DNA from: Dryas octopetala
Lineage: Eukaryota > Streptophyta > Magnoliopsida > Rosales > Rosaceae
Assembly (NCBI GenBank): GCA_963921425.1
Contig: OY992838.1
Span: 17,730,085-17,794,084, forward strand
Reading direction: 5' to 3'
DNA length: 64,000 nt
Shown: positions 48,946-60,900 of the stretch, one piece after another
Layout of the letters: the number at the start of each line of letters is the position of its first letter
Position numbering within the stretch: the first letter of the stretch is position 1
Position numbers and translations under genes: made by a program
Notes under the pieces: generated by a model
Databases searched by the model: none
The model's input: the letters and a program-made list of their open reading frames with translations, nothing else
Told to the model about the DNA's origin: nothing

Positions 48946-49959
48946 GGGTCCCTCCTTGGCGCATGGGCTGGTAGTCTTGGGCTTTAGTTGCTTGCACAAG
49001 ATGGGCTAGGGTTTCACTCCATGGGCTTCCATCTTGGGCTTGTCATCTTGGGCTTGCGCATGGCCCCTTGGCTGCTAGGGTTTGCATGGCATGCATGCGC
49101 ATGCATGGGCTGCCATCTTCCTCCTTGCGTATGGCTTTTGGGCTGCTAGGGTTTGGGCCCATGCATGTGCATGCATGGCCCACTTGGTTCGGCATCCCTA
49201 GGGCCCATGGGCTCTCCACTTTTGACTTCCCATTTTGCCCCTCATTTCCATTTGAATTCAAATTCATTTCTTCCCTCCATTCATTTCCATGGATGTCCAC
49301 CACTTTCTGGAAGCTTCTGGAACTTTGAAAAACATTTCCTGGTGCAACTAGGATTCCTTGAAAATGAGAGATTCCTTATCCATTTCGACTTCTCGTAATG
49401 ACCATATTGCCCCTGGGGTCTCCTAGTGTCACTAGGACTCCTTTCCCTAGTTGGGTTAGGTTTCCTAGTACAACCAGGATTTTCTGTTCGAATCAGGATT
49501 TCACATTTCTGGCTCCGCAATGATGGTTGTTGATGTGTTTTCTTAGAACAAAATAAACAATTATCTCATTCTAAGTTTACTCGCAAGTGCACGAATCGCA
49601 TCAGTAGCAAAGCGTACAAGCACGAGGTCGATCCCACAGGGAATGGTTAATATACAATAAATCAATGCAATTAATCACTAGAATAGCTAAATGGGGGGTT
49701 TTGGAAGATGGAAACACACGCACACATCACCACACGCACACACACTTTATTCTATCTTGCAATGTTAAGTTTTCAGTTTCAAATCAGATAAACATGCAAT
49801 AACCATCCAAGGCTAATGATAGTTAATTTGAACACAACATATTAAAGTTTGACAGCTAAAAAGGTTTGGCTAGTTACTTTCTCGCCATTGTTCTCCTAAT
49901 GCATAATCTAAGAGCTTCTTGGGCCTTCCTTAGCTAGTTAACCTACATGTTCCCTAGTT

Positions 49960-50159
49960 NNNNNNNNNNNNNNNNNNNNNNNNNNNNNNNNNNNNNNNNN
50001 NNNNNNNNNNNNNNNNNNNNNNNNNNNNNNNNNNNNNNNNNNNNNNNNNNNNNNNNNNNNNNNNNNNNNNNNNNNNNNNNNNNNNNNNNNNNNNNNNNNN
50101 NNNNNNNNNNNNNNNNNNNNNNNNNNNNNNNNNNNNNNNNNNNNNNNNNNNNNNNNNNN
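49960..50159. other. Assembly gap (200 N)
   Basis: Exactly 200 undetermined bases, a placeholder length. Any frame crossing it is artificial. Confidence 0.99.
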
Positions 50160-52230
50160 AGAAGCTCTCCATCTCTGACTTCTCCTCGCCATAAAAAGTG
50201 ATCTCCTCGTTTTCTGGCATCTCGGAAGTGAGCAAATACACCTCTTGCTTGGTGTAGTACCGAATCTTCATGGTGCTCTCCAATGCTCTGTACTCCATGT
50301 TAGAGGTGCACAAAAATGGTCTCCCAAGAATAATAGAGACGTCGCCCGGAATTCTCGGCACATCTAGCACTATGAAATCAGAGGGGATTAGTAATTTACG
50401 ACATTTAACCAAAACATCCACAAGCATACCACAAGCTTTTTGGGCTGAAGAGTTGGCGAAGTGAATGTCCACATCAAATGGTTGCAAATCAGCCTCCTTA
50501 AATCCAAGCCTCTCGAACACAACCAGCGGCATGACATTGATAGCTGAGCCATTGTCAACTAAGGCATTGGCGATCTTATGCTCCCCTATGCTGCATGGTA
50601 TGACCAACGAGCCTGGATCCTTCTTCTTGCTTGGAAAAGATGCAAAGAGATAACCACAAATCTCCCTAGGAACGTTGTGACTATGCCCCTGCTCCTCAAC
50701 CTTTTTCTCAATAGACTTCAACTCCCTCATGGTTGCTGGAAATTTGGTGATGTCAATGTCCGGAATGAGGGGAATCACACGTGTATCAGCTTTCTCCTCT
50801 ATCATTTCTGGATCCTCCTCTTCCTCACTATCCATGATCTCAATCACCTCCTTCACCTCCTTAGTCTTGACCACTCTAACTCTTTTTCTTGGAGTAGTCC
50901 TCAGAATAGCATTTACATGCTCCTCATTCTTCGGGTTGACGATGGGCTGACTTGGCAACTTCCCCTTCTCTCTCTGACCCAAAGTAGTGGCAATCTGACC
51001 CATTTGACTCTCCAAGTGTGCAATAGCCTTCGAATTGGCTTGCATCTGCTGCTCGGTACGGTTCATGAAGGCACTGGTGCTTTGGGCAAGGGAAGTGGTG
51101 CTTTGAGCAATCTGAGCAATCTTGTCCTCCAAACTAGACCTCTCGGCATTAGGGTGCACATACGGCTTGTTGGTGCTCCCACTAGCTTGCTGTCCATTGT
51201 TGTTGCTCCACCTGAAATTCGGGTTGTTCTTCCATCCAGGGTTGTAAGTGTTGGAATATGGGTCATACGGCACCCTAGGATAACTCCCAACCTGGTTCAC
51301 TTGTTCCACGTCACCCCCTTGTCCTTGCGCACTCATCATCTTCTCTTGAGCCAAAGATAACTTCTGCACTATAGTCTTGATTTCCAAAATCTGTCCCTCC
51401 ATGGTGTTCGGCACATCAGCTACCTCATACAACCCTCTCTTTGGTCCTCCTCTTGCACGATTGGAATCCCATTGTTGAGAACTCAAAGAAAGCGACTCAA
51501 ACAATTCTGTAGCCTCATCCTCCGTTTTGGACATGAATGCACCACCACATGCCGAATCCACCTTGGCTTGGTCTCTCTCCAACAATCCCTGATAAAAACA
51601 GCAAATCACATACCAAGGAGATAAGTTATGGTGTGGGCAGCTAATAAGTAACTCATTGAATCTGTCCCAAGTCTCATGGAATGGCTCGTCCGCCTTCTGC
51701 ACAAATCCAAGGATCTCCTTCCGAATAAAATTAGTCTTGGAAATGGAATAGAACTTGTTCAAAAACTTGCTCGAAAGGTCATCCCATGTCGAAATGGAAC
51801 CACTGGGCAGCGAATACAACCACCTCTTTGCCTTGTCCTTAAGCGCAAAAGGGAACATCCTCAAACGGTACTGATCGGCATTCAGACCCCTCAACTGTGC
51901 GGCTTCACAAACCCCAGAAAACTCCTTCAAAAAGTGGATCGGATCCTCCCCATTCAGCCCATGGTAGCTCGGCAACAAGTGAATCTGACCACTCTTGATT
52001 TCGAAATCAGTGGCTATGGTGGCATACCGAATGCACGATGGTTGAGTGGGCAGCGAAGGCGCTGAAAAGTGGCTCAGGGGCTGCGGCACCATCTCATTTG
52101 CTTCAGCCATGTCGACACTCTCAGTCTCTTCACTACTCGAATCTGATGCACTAGGTTGCGGGCTGACTTGTGATGCACCTAAAGCTTCGTTCTTGAGCCT
52201 CTCCAACCTAGCAACAAGCTCAGGGTACAT
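50160..52230 (-). CDS. Gag-protease polyprotein, C-terminus in gap (element G)
   Basis: Begins at the first ATG (52230) and stays open to the gap edge, about 690 residues. Nearly identical to the C polyprotein, with few changes seen (MYPEL for MNPEL, KTNF for KTNS). Same Gag domain, no zinc knuckle, and protease with D-N-G-S. The last ~20 residues and the stop fall in the gap. The shared unusual protease motif shows C and G are close relatives and that it is not a one-off mutation. With no primer site upstream, this copy could be transcribed only from another promoter and could not be reverse transcribed normally. Confidence 0.85.
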
Positions 52231-52390
52231 AAAACACACCTAATCAAGAGAAAACACACAATCAGTAGAAAGAATGCATATAAAGGCATGGCATTTATTA
52301 AAAACTAAAAATTAACAAAAACTGAAATCTAGCTAATATAACCAAATTCTAATGACTAATTACACCAATTCATTGATATTAGACACCATT

Positions 52391-52717
52391 TGATGAGTGT
52401 GCATTTTGCATCACTTTATGATACTAATTCCTTAACCTAGAGTGTTAGAACTCGCTATTTTGTGTTTCTTGTCTTGTTTTTGTGTTTTCAGGTCAAATGA
52501 AGCAGAAATGAGAAAAAGAAGCAAATGGAGCCATTTTGGGACAATTCCTGGTCAAACCAGGAAATGTCCCAAAATGGCTCCATTTGCTTCTTTTTCTCAT
52601 TTCTGCTTCATTTGACCTGAAAACACAAAAACAAGACAAGAAACACAAAATAGCGAGTTCTAACACTCTAGGTTAAGGAATTAGTATCATAAAGTGTTGC
52701 AAAATGCACACTCATCA
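52391..52717. repeat. Palindrome of LTR 5' terminus forming the 5' end of G
   Basis: Two 162-bp arms (52391-52552 and 52556-52717) around a CAA loop. Each arm is the first 162 bp of the LTR, starting TGATGAGTG at both outer ends. I find only two mismatches (52544/52564 and one in the TTGCATCAC / GTGTTGCAA segment) and no indel. The centre is the U3 inverted repeat CCTGGT-CAA-ACCAGG. Confidence 0.93.
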
Positions 52718-52990
52718 ATGGTTCTGGACTTGATGTTTCCTAGTGTGACTAGGAATCCTCATTTGACTAGGATTTCTGCACTTTTCCTGGTTTGACCAGG
52801 ATTTCACTCGTTTTCCTGGTTTGACCAGGAAATGTCCCAAAATGGCTCCATTTGCTTCTTTTTCTCATTTCTGCTTCATTTGACCTGAAAACACAAAAAC
52901 AAGACAAGAAACATAAAATAGCGAGTTCTAACACTCTAGGTTAAGGAATTAGTATCATAAAGTGATGCAAAATGCACACTCATCAGTTAT

Positions 52991-53445
52991 TGATTCTGTT
53001 CCAAGTATTTTAATTTCTTGAGATCAGTGTTTTTGTTTCATTGTGCCTTTCTTTCATGATTAATATGTGAGCTTTTTGTATTTGTTTATCATATCATCTC
53101 TCACATATACTTGAGTACACGTGTTAACCCAATCTCTGAGCGTTTTATTGTTGAGAGTATGCCTTAGTGAGAATTGGAGTTGAATCTATTTTGTGTATGC
53201 TGATTTGTTCTTGTTTGTCTAACACTTGAGTTTGTGTCAAGGATGGTCTATACACTTCATGGAGGGTAAGGTATGTTAATTGAAGCATTATTAGAGATTG
53301 AGGAATAAATTCTATATGTATCTTGCTTGACTATGCTATTTATGGCTGTACTTATGAAGTCATGTGTTGGGATGTTTTGAGTCTGTCTTGAGTCTTTTCT
53401 TTGTTCTTTTTGCTCGAGGACTAGCAAAATCTAAGTTTGGGGGTG
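52991..53445 (+). other. 3' untranslated region of element D, second piece, with polypurine tract
   Basis: Resumes TGATTCTGTTCC after the E target duplication and ends with AAGTTTGGGGGTG (53433-53445) against the LTR. No gene. Confidence 0.88.
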
Positions 53446-55600
53446 TGTTGAGTGCTCATTTTACACTATTTTATGATACTAACTCCCTAACTCAGAGTGC
53501 AAGAACTCGATATTTTGTGTGTTGTTAGTTTGTTTTTGTTTTTATAAGATAAAATGAGCAAAGAAGTGAAAAGGAGCCAAAAGAGCCATTTTTAGACGTT
53601 TCCTAGTCAAACTAGGAAAAGTGGAGAAATCCTGGTCTCACCAGGAAATGCTGAATCTCAGTCAAACTAGGATTCCTAGTCTCACCAGGAAAGATCAAGC
53701 TTGAATATGAAGGAATCATGACGATCTAAAGCCAGAAATGAGAAATCCTAGTTGGAGCAGGAAATCATGTTTCAACTAGGAAACCTAATCCGAATAGGAA
53801 ATGGAGTCCTAATGAAGTTAGGAATCATGAGGGGCAAAATGGTAATTGTGAAATCCCAAGTGAGATAGAAATCCTAAGTCAATAAGGATTCCTAAGTGGA
53901 TAAGGAGAAGTGGTCAAAAGTCAAAGTCAACAAGTCAAAGGTTCTAGAAGCTTCTGGAAGACATTGGGCCAAAGCACAAATGGACAAGATCAATTTTCAG
54001 CCAAGAGATTGGGCTTGGGCCAGGCGTGAAAACCCTAAGGAGGGTGCGGCATGGGCTTAGGAGGAAGCCTAGTGGCTGGCGCATGGACTCAAGTGATGGG
54101 CCATGTAATTGGCGCATGAGCTGAAGGCTTTGGGCTTAAGTGACTTGCGCAAGGGGGTTGCTGTTATGTGTATTGGGCTTAAGTGAGTATGGCATTGGTC
54201 CATTAGGTCAAGTTACATCAATCCCACATTGGAGAGGAATAGGGAAAGCAGCCCCACTTCCCTCTATAAATATATCTCTAAAAATCAGAAAAAGGGGTCT
54301 GAGGGGGAGTTCTCTTCTTTTAATTTTCGCAGCCCTAGCAGCCCCTCTCTTTTCCTCTTGCCGCAAACCCTAGCAGCCACCCTCTCTCCTGTTTTTCTTG
54401 TGCCGCAGCCACCATCTCCCTTCTCTTTAATTTTTCCTTCTTTTCTCTTGTGGCCGAGCACCCCAGCCCCCTTCTATTGTGTTTTCTTTTATTTTGTGCT
54501 GAACTGAAGGAGGAAGATCAAGTGCAACCGCCTAGCAGCAGCCATCTCCAGCAGCCACGCCATCACCATCTCGCTGCCACCTTGCCGAGCATCCCAACCT
54601 CCTTGCCGTGGAGCCCAAGGCCAAGCAGCCCCATTGCACACCACCATTGCAGCCGCACCTCCACCTTGCTGCCCCGGCTTGATCTCTCTCCCTTTCTTTT
54701 ATTTTCATTGTTTTAATTATGCATTATTTATTTGTGAATTTAATTATGTGTAGCTGAATATTGGGCTAGGGCTAGGATGAAGCCCTAGCGATGCTGCTTA
54801 CTCTCACTATGGATTATTGATTTTTAATTATTTACATGTTGACAAATCTTGGATCTCTGTTTAAATTGAATCTATTTGTTTCGCATCTTTGACTGATCAC
54901 CTTAGGTTGCATGCATCTAGATATATGTTGTGAAACTAAATAAGCTCGAAAGGATGATAGTTTCAATAGGCAACAAGTGAATATCCTAAGATAATATTCA
55001 TGGGAAAATGGATCATAGAGGACATAGGGTACATTAATTTGGAGCTATGCGCTATGTGTTTGTCACTCTCACAGATCGTAATGACTCTTGCATGGGTAAC
55101 AGCTGCCTTAGCTTAGCACTAGGGAACATGCAAGTTAACTGGCTAAGGAAGGCCCAAGAAGCTCTTAGTTTATGCACAGTAAGGGGAGTAATTGCTAAAA
55201 GTAACTAGCCAAACCTTTTAGTAGACGAACTTTGTTGACATGTTTATATATTGATTGTTAATATCCAGAGTAGAGTGAATGGTATGCTAGTGGTGGATTC
55301 TGACCCCTAGTGTTTCTTTATTATTGTTTTATCCAAATTCATTCAGTTGTTATTTTAAAGTTTTGTCATTTATCTGTTAGTTTGTCTAGTCTCAAAAACC
55401 AATCAAAACCCCCCATTTGCGTGTGTGAGTTACAGTTGATTTAATCGAATTTAATTAAGTTAGTGATCATAACACTAGTACAATTCCCTGTGGGATCGAC
55501 CTCGTATTTGTAAGCTTTGCTACTCCGCGATTCGTGCACTTGCGAGTTAACCTAGAGCTCAGAAAAGGGTATTTAATTTGCTCTAGGAAAACATACAACA
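53446..55600 (+). repeat. 3' LTR of element D
   Basis: 2155 bp, TGTTGAGTGCTC ... ACATACAACA. Differs from the 5' LTR mainly by ~21 extra bases near 53870-53900 and scattered substitutions. TATAAATA at 54265-54272. Confidence 0.95.
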
Positions 55601-55605
55601 CTTGC

Positions 55606-55723
55606 TTTCCTATGTGATTAATGGTTGTGCACATAAATTCAGTTGTTGGGATGTTGGAGTCAGTCTTGAGTCTTTTCTTTCCTTTATTTGCTCGAGGACT
55701 AGCAAAATCTAAGTTTGGGGGTG
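55606..55723 (+). other. Element X, 3' untranslated end with polypurine tract
   Basis: Resumes TTTCCTATGTG after the D target duplication, collinear with A 4733-4850. Polypurine tract AAGTTTGGGGGTG at 55711-55723. Confidence 0.9.
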
Positions 55724-57686
55724 TGATGAGTGTGCATTTTGCATCACTTTATGATACTAATTCCTTAACCTAGAGTGTTAGAACTCGCTATTTTGTGTTT
55801 CTTGTCTTGTTTTTGTATTTTCAGGTCAAATGAAGCAGAAATGAGAAAAAGAAGCAAATGGAGCCATTTTGGGACAATTCCTGGTCAAACCAGGAAAACG
55901 AGTGAAATCCTGGTCAAAACAGGAAAAGTGCAGAAATCCTAGTCAAATGAGGATTCCTAGTCACACTAGGAAACATCAAGTCCAGAACCATCATTGCGGA
56001 GCCAGAAATGTGAAATCCTGATTCGAACAGGAAATCCTGGTTGAACTAGGAAACCTAACCCAACTAGGGAAAGGAGTCCTAATGACACTAGGAGACCCCA
56101 GGGGCAATATGGTCATTACGAGAAGTCGAAATGGATAAGGAATCTTTCATTTTCAAGGAATCCTCGTTGCACCAGGAAATGTTGGTCAAGGTTCCAGAAG
56201 CTTCCTGAAGGTGGTGGACATCCATGGAAATGAATGGAGGGAAGAAATGAATTTGAATTCAAATGGAAATGAGGGGCAAAATGGGAAGTCAAAAGTGGAG
56301 GGCCCATGGGCCCTAGGGATGCCGAACCAAGATGGGCCATGCATGCACATGCATGTGCCCAAACCCTAGCAGCCCAAAGGCCATGCGCAAGGAGGAAGAT
56401 GGCAGCCCATGCATGCGCATGCATGCCATGCAAACCCTAGCAGCCAAGGAGCCATGCGCAAGCCCAAGGTGGAAGCCCATGGAGTGAAACCCTAGCCCAT
56501 CTTGTGCAAGCCACCTCAGCCCAACACATGTGAGCCCAAAGCACATCAAGGTCCAAGACCAGCAGCCCATGCGCAAGGGAGGGGGCCCTAGCTGACTTGC
56601 ATGCGCCACTTAAGCCCAAGAGGACAAGCTGATGCCGCAAGCCCATTGCACCTAACCCTAGCTGATGCCGCAAGCAACAAGGACAAGGAACCCTAGCAGC
56701 CGCATGTTTCCTTCTCCTTGCCTCTCAAGGAATGCACCTCTATATATATCCCCTTCATTCAGAACCCTAGGGATCACTTCCTCACCTCCTACTCCAGCCG
56801 AAATTTCTTTTGTTCTCTAGTTTTATTTTTGATGTTCTAGGTTAGTTTTAGTTTAATTCTTGTGAGGGCTAGCCGAAGGTAGAGTGAGAGAGAGGAGTGG
56901 CGTGGCTGCAAGGACACCCCTAAGCCGCAAGCCCTAGCTCACCATAGGGTTATTGCATCTAGAATTTAATCAATTTAGGGTGAGGACAACCAATCAGCCC
57001 CTAATACAAGTGATAAACAACTTAGGATTTAGTAATTGGTTGAATTCTAATTGTGTGAAATCAATACTAATGCACCTAAGGTAGACGCCATGCCTTAGGG
57101 TTTTATTTGCATTCATAATCTCATTTGTGTGTTAATGGACCTTGCTGCGTTCTTAGGTAGATGCCATGCCTAGGTTGCATTTAGGGTACCAAACTAGGGT
57201 AGACGCCATGCACTAGTTTGTACATTTGGGGAATCATGCATTTCATGCTATACCATAGGTGAATATGCGAATGCATTCATCAATAGGAATTAAAGGTTTC
57301 AGAAATTGCACCATGACATTGGATATGAGGTCTAGTGGTAAAGTCCTAGAGTCCTAGTATCATCTATCAATCTATTTTCACAAGATAACTTGCTGTTTCA
57401 TACTCTTTGCTAGTCGCGCATCTTAGTTTTTGTTTAGGATTAATTTGCTGTTTTCAAGTCATACAAACTCCCTCCCATTCGTGTGTGTGCGTGTGTTTCA
57501 TTTCAAGTGAGCAGCTGCCCTAGGCGTGACAACTTGGGCAGCCACTCGTGTCTTGTTTCCTTGTTTCTTTTTAGCATACGGATTATCATTTAAAGATCAA
57601 TAATAGTCCTCGTGGGATCGACCTTGCTTGCCATCTATATTATATATAGATTCGTGCACTGCGAGTATTAAAATTTAAAACGAACA
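55724..57686 (+). repeat. Shared LTR: 3' LTR of X and 5' LTR of H (possibly chimeric)
   Basis: Starts TGATGAGTG right after the polypurine tract of X and ends GAACA five bases before the primer site of H. U3 up to ~56480 is very close to the A/F LTRs (inverted repeats, CATGCATG at 56338). Then it diverges, and from ~56944 U5 is a different sequence with three copies of a GTAGAYGCCATGC motif (57080, 57156, 57197). TATA box TATATATA 56741-56748. 1963 bp, shorter than A- or C-type LTRs. Confidence 0.82.
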
Positions 57687-57691
57687 GTTTT

Positions 57692-57709
57692 TGGCGCCGT
57701 TGCCGGGGA
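57692..57709 (+). other. Primer binding site, tRNA-Asp type (element H)
   Basis: TGGCGCCGTTGCCGGGGA, identical to that of A, after a GTTTT spacer. Confidence 0.92.
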
Positions 57710-57998
57710 CTAGATTTGATCTTTGTGACAATCTTAGTGCGTTCTTTTAGTGTTTTTATTTAGTGATTATTTGCTGTTTTCTTTTTATTAATTTGTTTTC
57801 CCTTTGTCCTTGTTCGTGGGCCGTGAGTCATAGTTGTAGGATTGTGTTTAGTTTTTCGTTTTTAACTTGTTTTAGTTTTCTGATTTTCGTATTTATTTAA
57901 TTACATAGTTTATTGATTTCAAAAAAAAAAAAAAAAATTCTCTTGTTGTTCAATTGTGGTTCTAATGTGTTTGTCTCTTATTTTGTAGGTACTTGTGC

Positions 57999-60900
57999 AT
58001 GTCCCAGCCAGATCCTAACAAGTCAATTGAGGACACTCATTTGGATGAGAGATTAGCCCAAATCAGGTTGTTTTGTGATAGGAGTAAGGCGGAGTTAGTT
58101 CGAGCAGCAACACGTCTACCTTTGCCATCCCCTACACCGTCTCCTACATCTTCATCAAGCTCTCACCAATTTGAAAAAGTTATGGCCGAGGAAGACAACG
58201 TGGAACACATGGGGGATCTAGACATCCCGACCATCCCTGCTTCCCCTTCGAGCATTGCCTTGCCACCTGCTGCAAGAAATTATGAGCTCAAATCTTCTCA
58301 CTTTAATATGCTACCCTCTTTTCATGGTTTACCTAGTGAAGATCCGCTAACTCACCTTAAAGATATATTTAATGCTGTGAGCTTTTTGCCCTTGACAGGT
58401 GTGAATGAGAATCAACTCAAGATGAGAGTGTTTCCTTACACCCTGAAGGATAAAGCTAAGTTTTGGCTGAATTCTTTGAAACCTGGATCACTGAGGACTT
58501 GGGATGAAATTGAGAATAAGTTCCTAGAAAAGTTCTTTTCATCTCAAAAGACGGATATGCTGCGAGATAAGATTATGCAGTTTTCTCAACAAGATGAGTC
58601 ATTCTCAGAGGCTTGGGAGCGTTTTAATACATTGCTACTTCAATGTCCACATCATGGACTTCCTTTAAACTTATTGATGCGCATATTTTATAAAGGACTA
58701 ACCCTTGCGAGTAGGAATGCTGTGATTAATTTTTCAGGTGGTTCTATTAGGAATAAGACAGCCCAGGAAGCCTCTGACCTCTATGAAGAGATGGCAAGAG
58801 AAACAATGCATTCAGATACTCGAGGTAAGTGCGCTGGTGTTAATGAGGTCAATACTTCTAATAATATTGCATCTAATGCGCAGATCGCTCGGCTGGAACG
58901 CAAGATGGATGTCATACTTGCCCTAAATCAGAAAGCTCCATCATTGGAGGTTTGCGCCATTTGTGCTACACCTGGACATGAAACGATTTCTTGCCCTCAT
59001 GGTGCTGATTTCCCTGAGTTTGTGCAAGAACAGGCCAACATGCTGAACTCATATAATCAGAGGCCCAGGAATGATCCATTCTCTCCTACTTACAACCCAG
59101 GGTGGCGGAATCATCCCAATTTCAGGTGGAGTAATAACCAGAATCAGCAGCAGCCTCAAGGTTCATTTCCACAACATCAGGCACATCAGGGCTATCAGCA
59201 ACAACAGCCTCAGAAGAAGTCCTTGGAAGATTTGATTGCATCCATGGCTCAGAGCACACAGTCTTTCATTCAGAAGTCAGAGACACATATGCAGAAGACT
59301 GATAGGGCCATTGCGAATCTTGAGCAACAAATGGGCCAGTTAGCTACCGCACTGAATCAAAGAGAGCCAGGGAGACTTCCAGGGCAAGTGATCATTAACC
59401 CCAAGAACAATGAACAGGTGAATGCAATTACTCTCAGAGGGGGTAAGATAGTTGGGAAAGAGGAGAAAGAAGTTGTGGAGGAAGGTGTCGAGTCAGAAGA
59501 CGCACCTGAGATCATAGCCGAACCTGTTAAGGGTACCTTAGACTCTTCTGTGCCATCTTCAGGCAACCATGTGGTAGTTCCCAAGGGTTTTCCCTTACCT
59601 CAGGTACAATCTGATCCTTCTAAGTTGATTTCTATACATGCTCCTTTTCCTAGCAGGCTGCAGAAGGCTAAGAAAGAGGACCCTCTGAAGGGTGTTATGG
59701 AGATATTCAGGAAGGTGGAGATCAATATTCCCCTTCTAGATGCGATTAAGCAAGTGCCAAGATATGCAAAGTTCCTCAAGGACTTGTGCACGAACAAGAG
59801 AAGGTTCAAAGAGTTCGAGACAGTGAAGGTCTCAGAGGAGGTTTCAGCAGTGCTTCAGAGGAAGCTACCTCCCAAGCTCAAGGACCCAGGCAGCTTCACT
59901 ATCCCTTGTATCATTGGGGATTGTAGGAAAGCTCTCCTTGATTTAGGTGCTTCTGTGAATTTAATGCCATTTTCTGTGTATGAGACTCTGAATTTAGGTG
60001 AGCTGAAGGCGACCTCTGTGAGTATCCAGTTAGCTGATAGATCAGTTAAGTACCCCAGAGGAATTTTGGAAGATGTACTTGTGAGAGTAGATGGATTGAT
60101 ATTGCCGGCTGATTTCCTAGTTTTGGAAATGGAAGCCGTACCTATATATGAGGCACAATTACCCTTGATACTTGGTCGTCCCTTTATGGCCACTGCAGGT
60201 ACAAAAATTGATGTGCAACAGGGTACACTAACTATGAATGTGCAGGGACAGACCATTGAGTTCAGAGTGTTTGAGGCACTCAAACTACCCAGTGATGAGC
60301 ATGAGTGCTTTAGGGTGGATGTTATGGATTTGGTTTGTCAACAGGTGTTTAATGTGACTTGTAGCAGTGATCCATTGGATAGAGCTTTGATTCATAGCCC
60401 TATGGCTGTGCAAGAGGATGAGCAGGTTGAGAGCATTTTGGCTCACTTAGAGGCCGTACCCCGCTGTTCAGGTATGTATATTTCTGCTTTTGAGCCTTTA
60501 CCTGTTTCTGATACAAAACTTGTACCCTCTGTGTTGCAGGCACCTAAGCTAGAGTTGAAGGATTTGCCTGAGCATCTGAAGTATGCTTATTTGGGTGAGG
60601 GAAGCACATTACCGGTGATCATTGCTTCCAACCTCAATGCAGAGGAAGAAGAGAAATTGTTGAGAGTGCTGAGAGAGCACAAAACAGCAATTGGGTGGAG
60701 TATTGCAGATATCAAGGGAATCAGTCCCTCGAGGTGTATGCACAGGATATTGTTGGAGGATGGAGCTAAGCCGACTAGAGGGGCTCAGCGTAGACTCAAC
60801 CCAGTGATGAAGGAAGTTGTGCTGAAGGAGGTGCTGAAGTTGCTAGATGTGGGTATTATTTATCCCATATCAGATAGCAAATGGGTGAGTCCGGTGCAGG

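Larger units (their letters stand above)
49528..52717 (-). mobile_element. Element G: gag-protease element with palindromic 5' end and assembly gap, TSD ATGGT
   Basis: Flanked by ATGGT at 49523-49527 and 52718-52722. On the left a minus-strand LTR starts (CATCAACA side, 49528) and runs into 200 Ns. After the gap comes the Gag-PR frame of a C-like element and its leader to 52390. In place of the primer site and 5' LTR there is a 327-bp palindrome. By comparison with C (26875-30973) the gap should hide about 4.1 kb: the rest of the 3' LTR and the 3' untranslated part. Confidence 0.88.
44824..52985 (-). mobile_element. Solo LTR E (C-type), split by F and G, TSD GTTAT
   Basis: GTTAT flanks both ends (44819-44823, 52986-52990). 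After removing F and G with their duplications, pieces 44824-46414, 48951-49527 and 52723-52985 sum to 2431 bp, matching a single C-type LTR (2425 bp). No internal region, so E is a solo LTR left by recombination. Confidence 0.93.
35878..55600 (+). mobile_element. Element D: complete autonomous-type Athila retrotransposon, TSD CTTGC, carrying nested insertions
   Basis: Flanked by CTTGC at 35873-35877 and 55601-55605. LTRs 35878-38011 and 53446-55600 (TGTTGAGTGCTC ... AACATACAACA), tRNA-Asp primer site, one full polyprotein frame, and polypurine tract at 53433-53445. E (44824-52985) splits its 3' untranslated part; without E the element is about 11.6 kb. The LTRs differ by an indel near 36290/53870 and several bases, so insertion is not as recent as A. 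Confidence 0.95.

Noticed and set aside
49954..52239. Continuous 761-residue frame in G through the Ns
   Set aside because: The part across the gap is undetermined bases; the real frame is known only down to 50160 and starts at the ATG at 52230, not at the upstream GTG.
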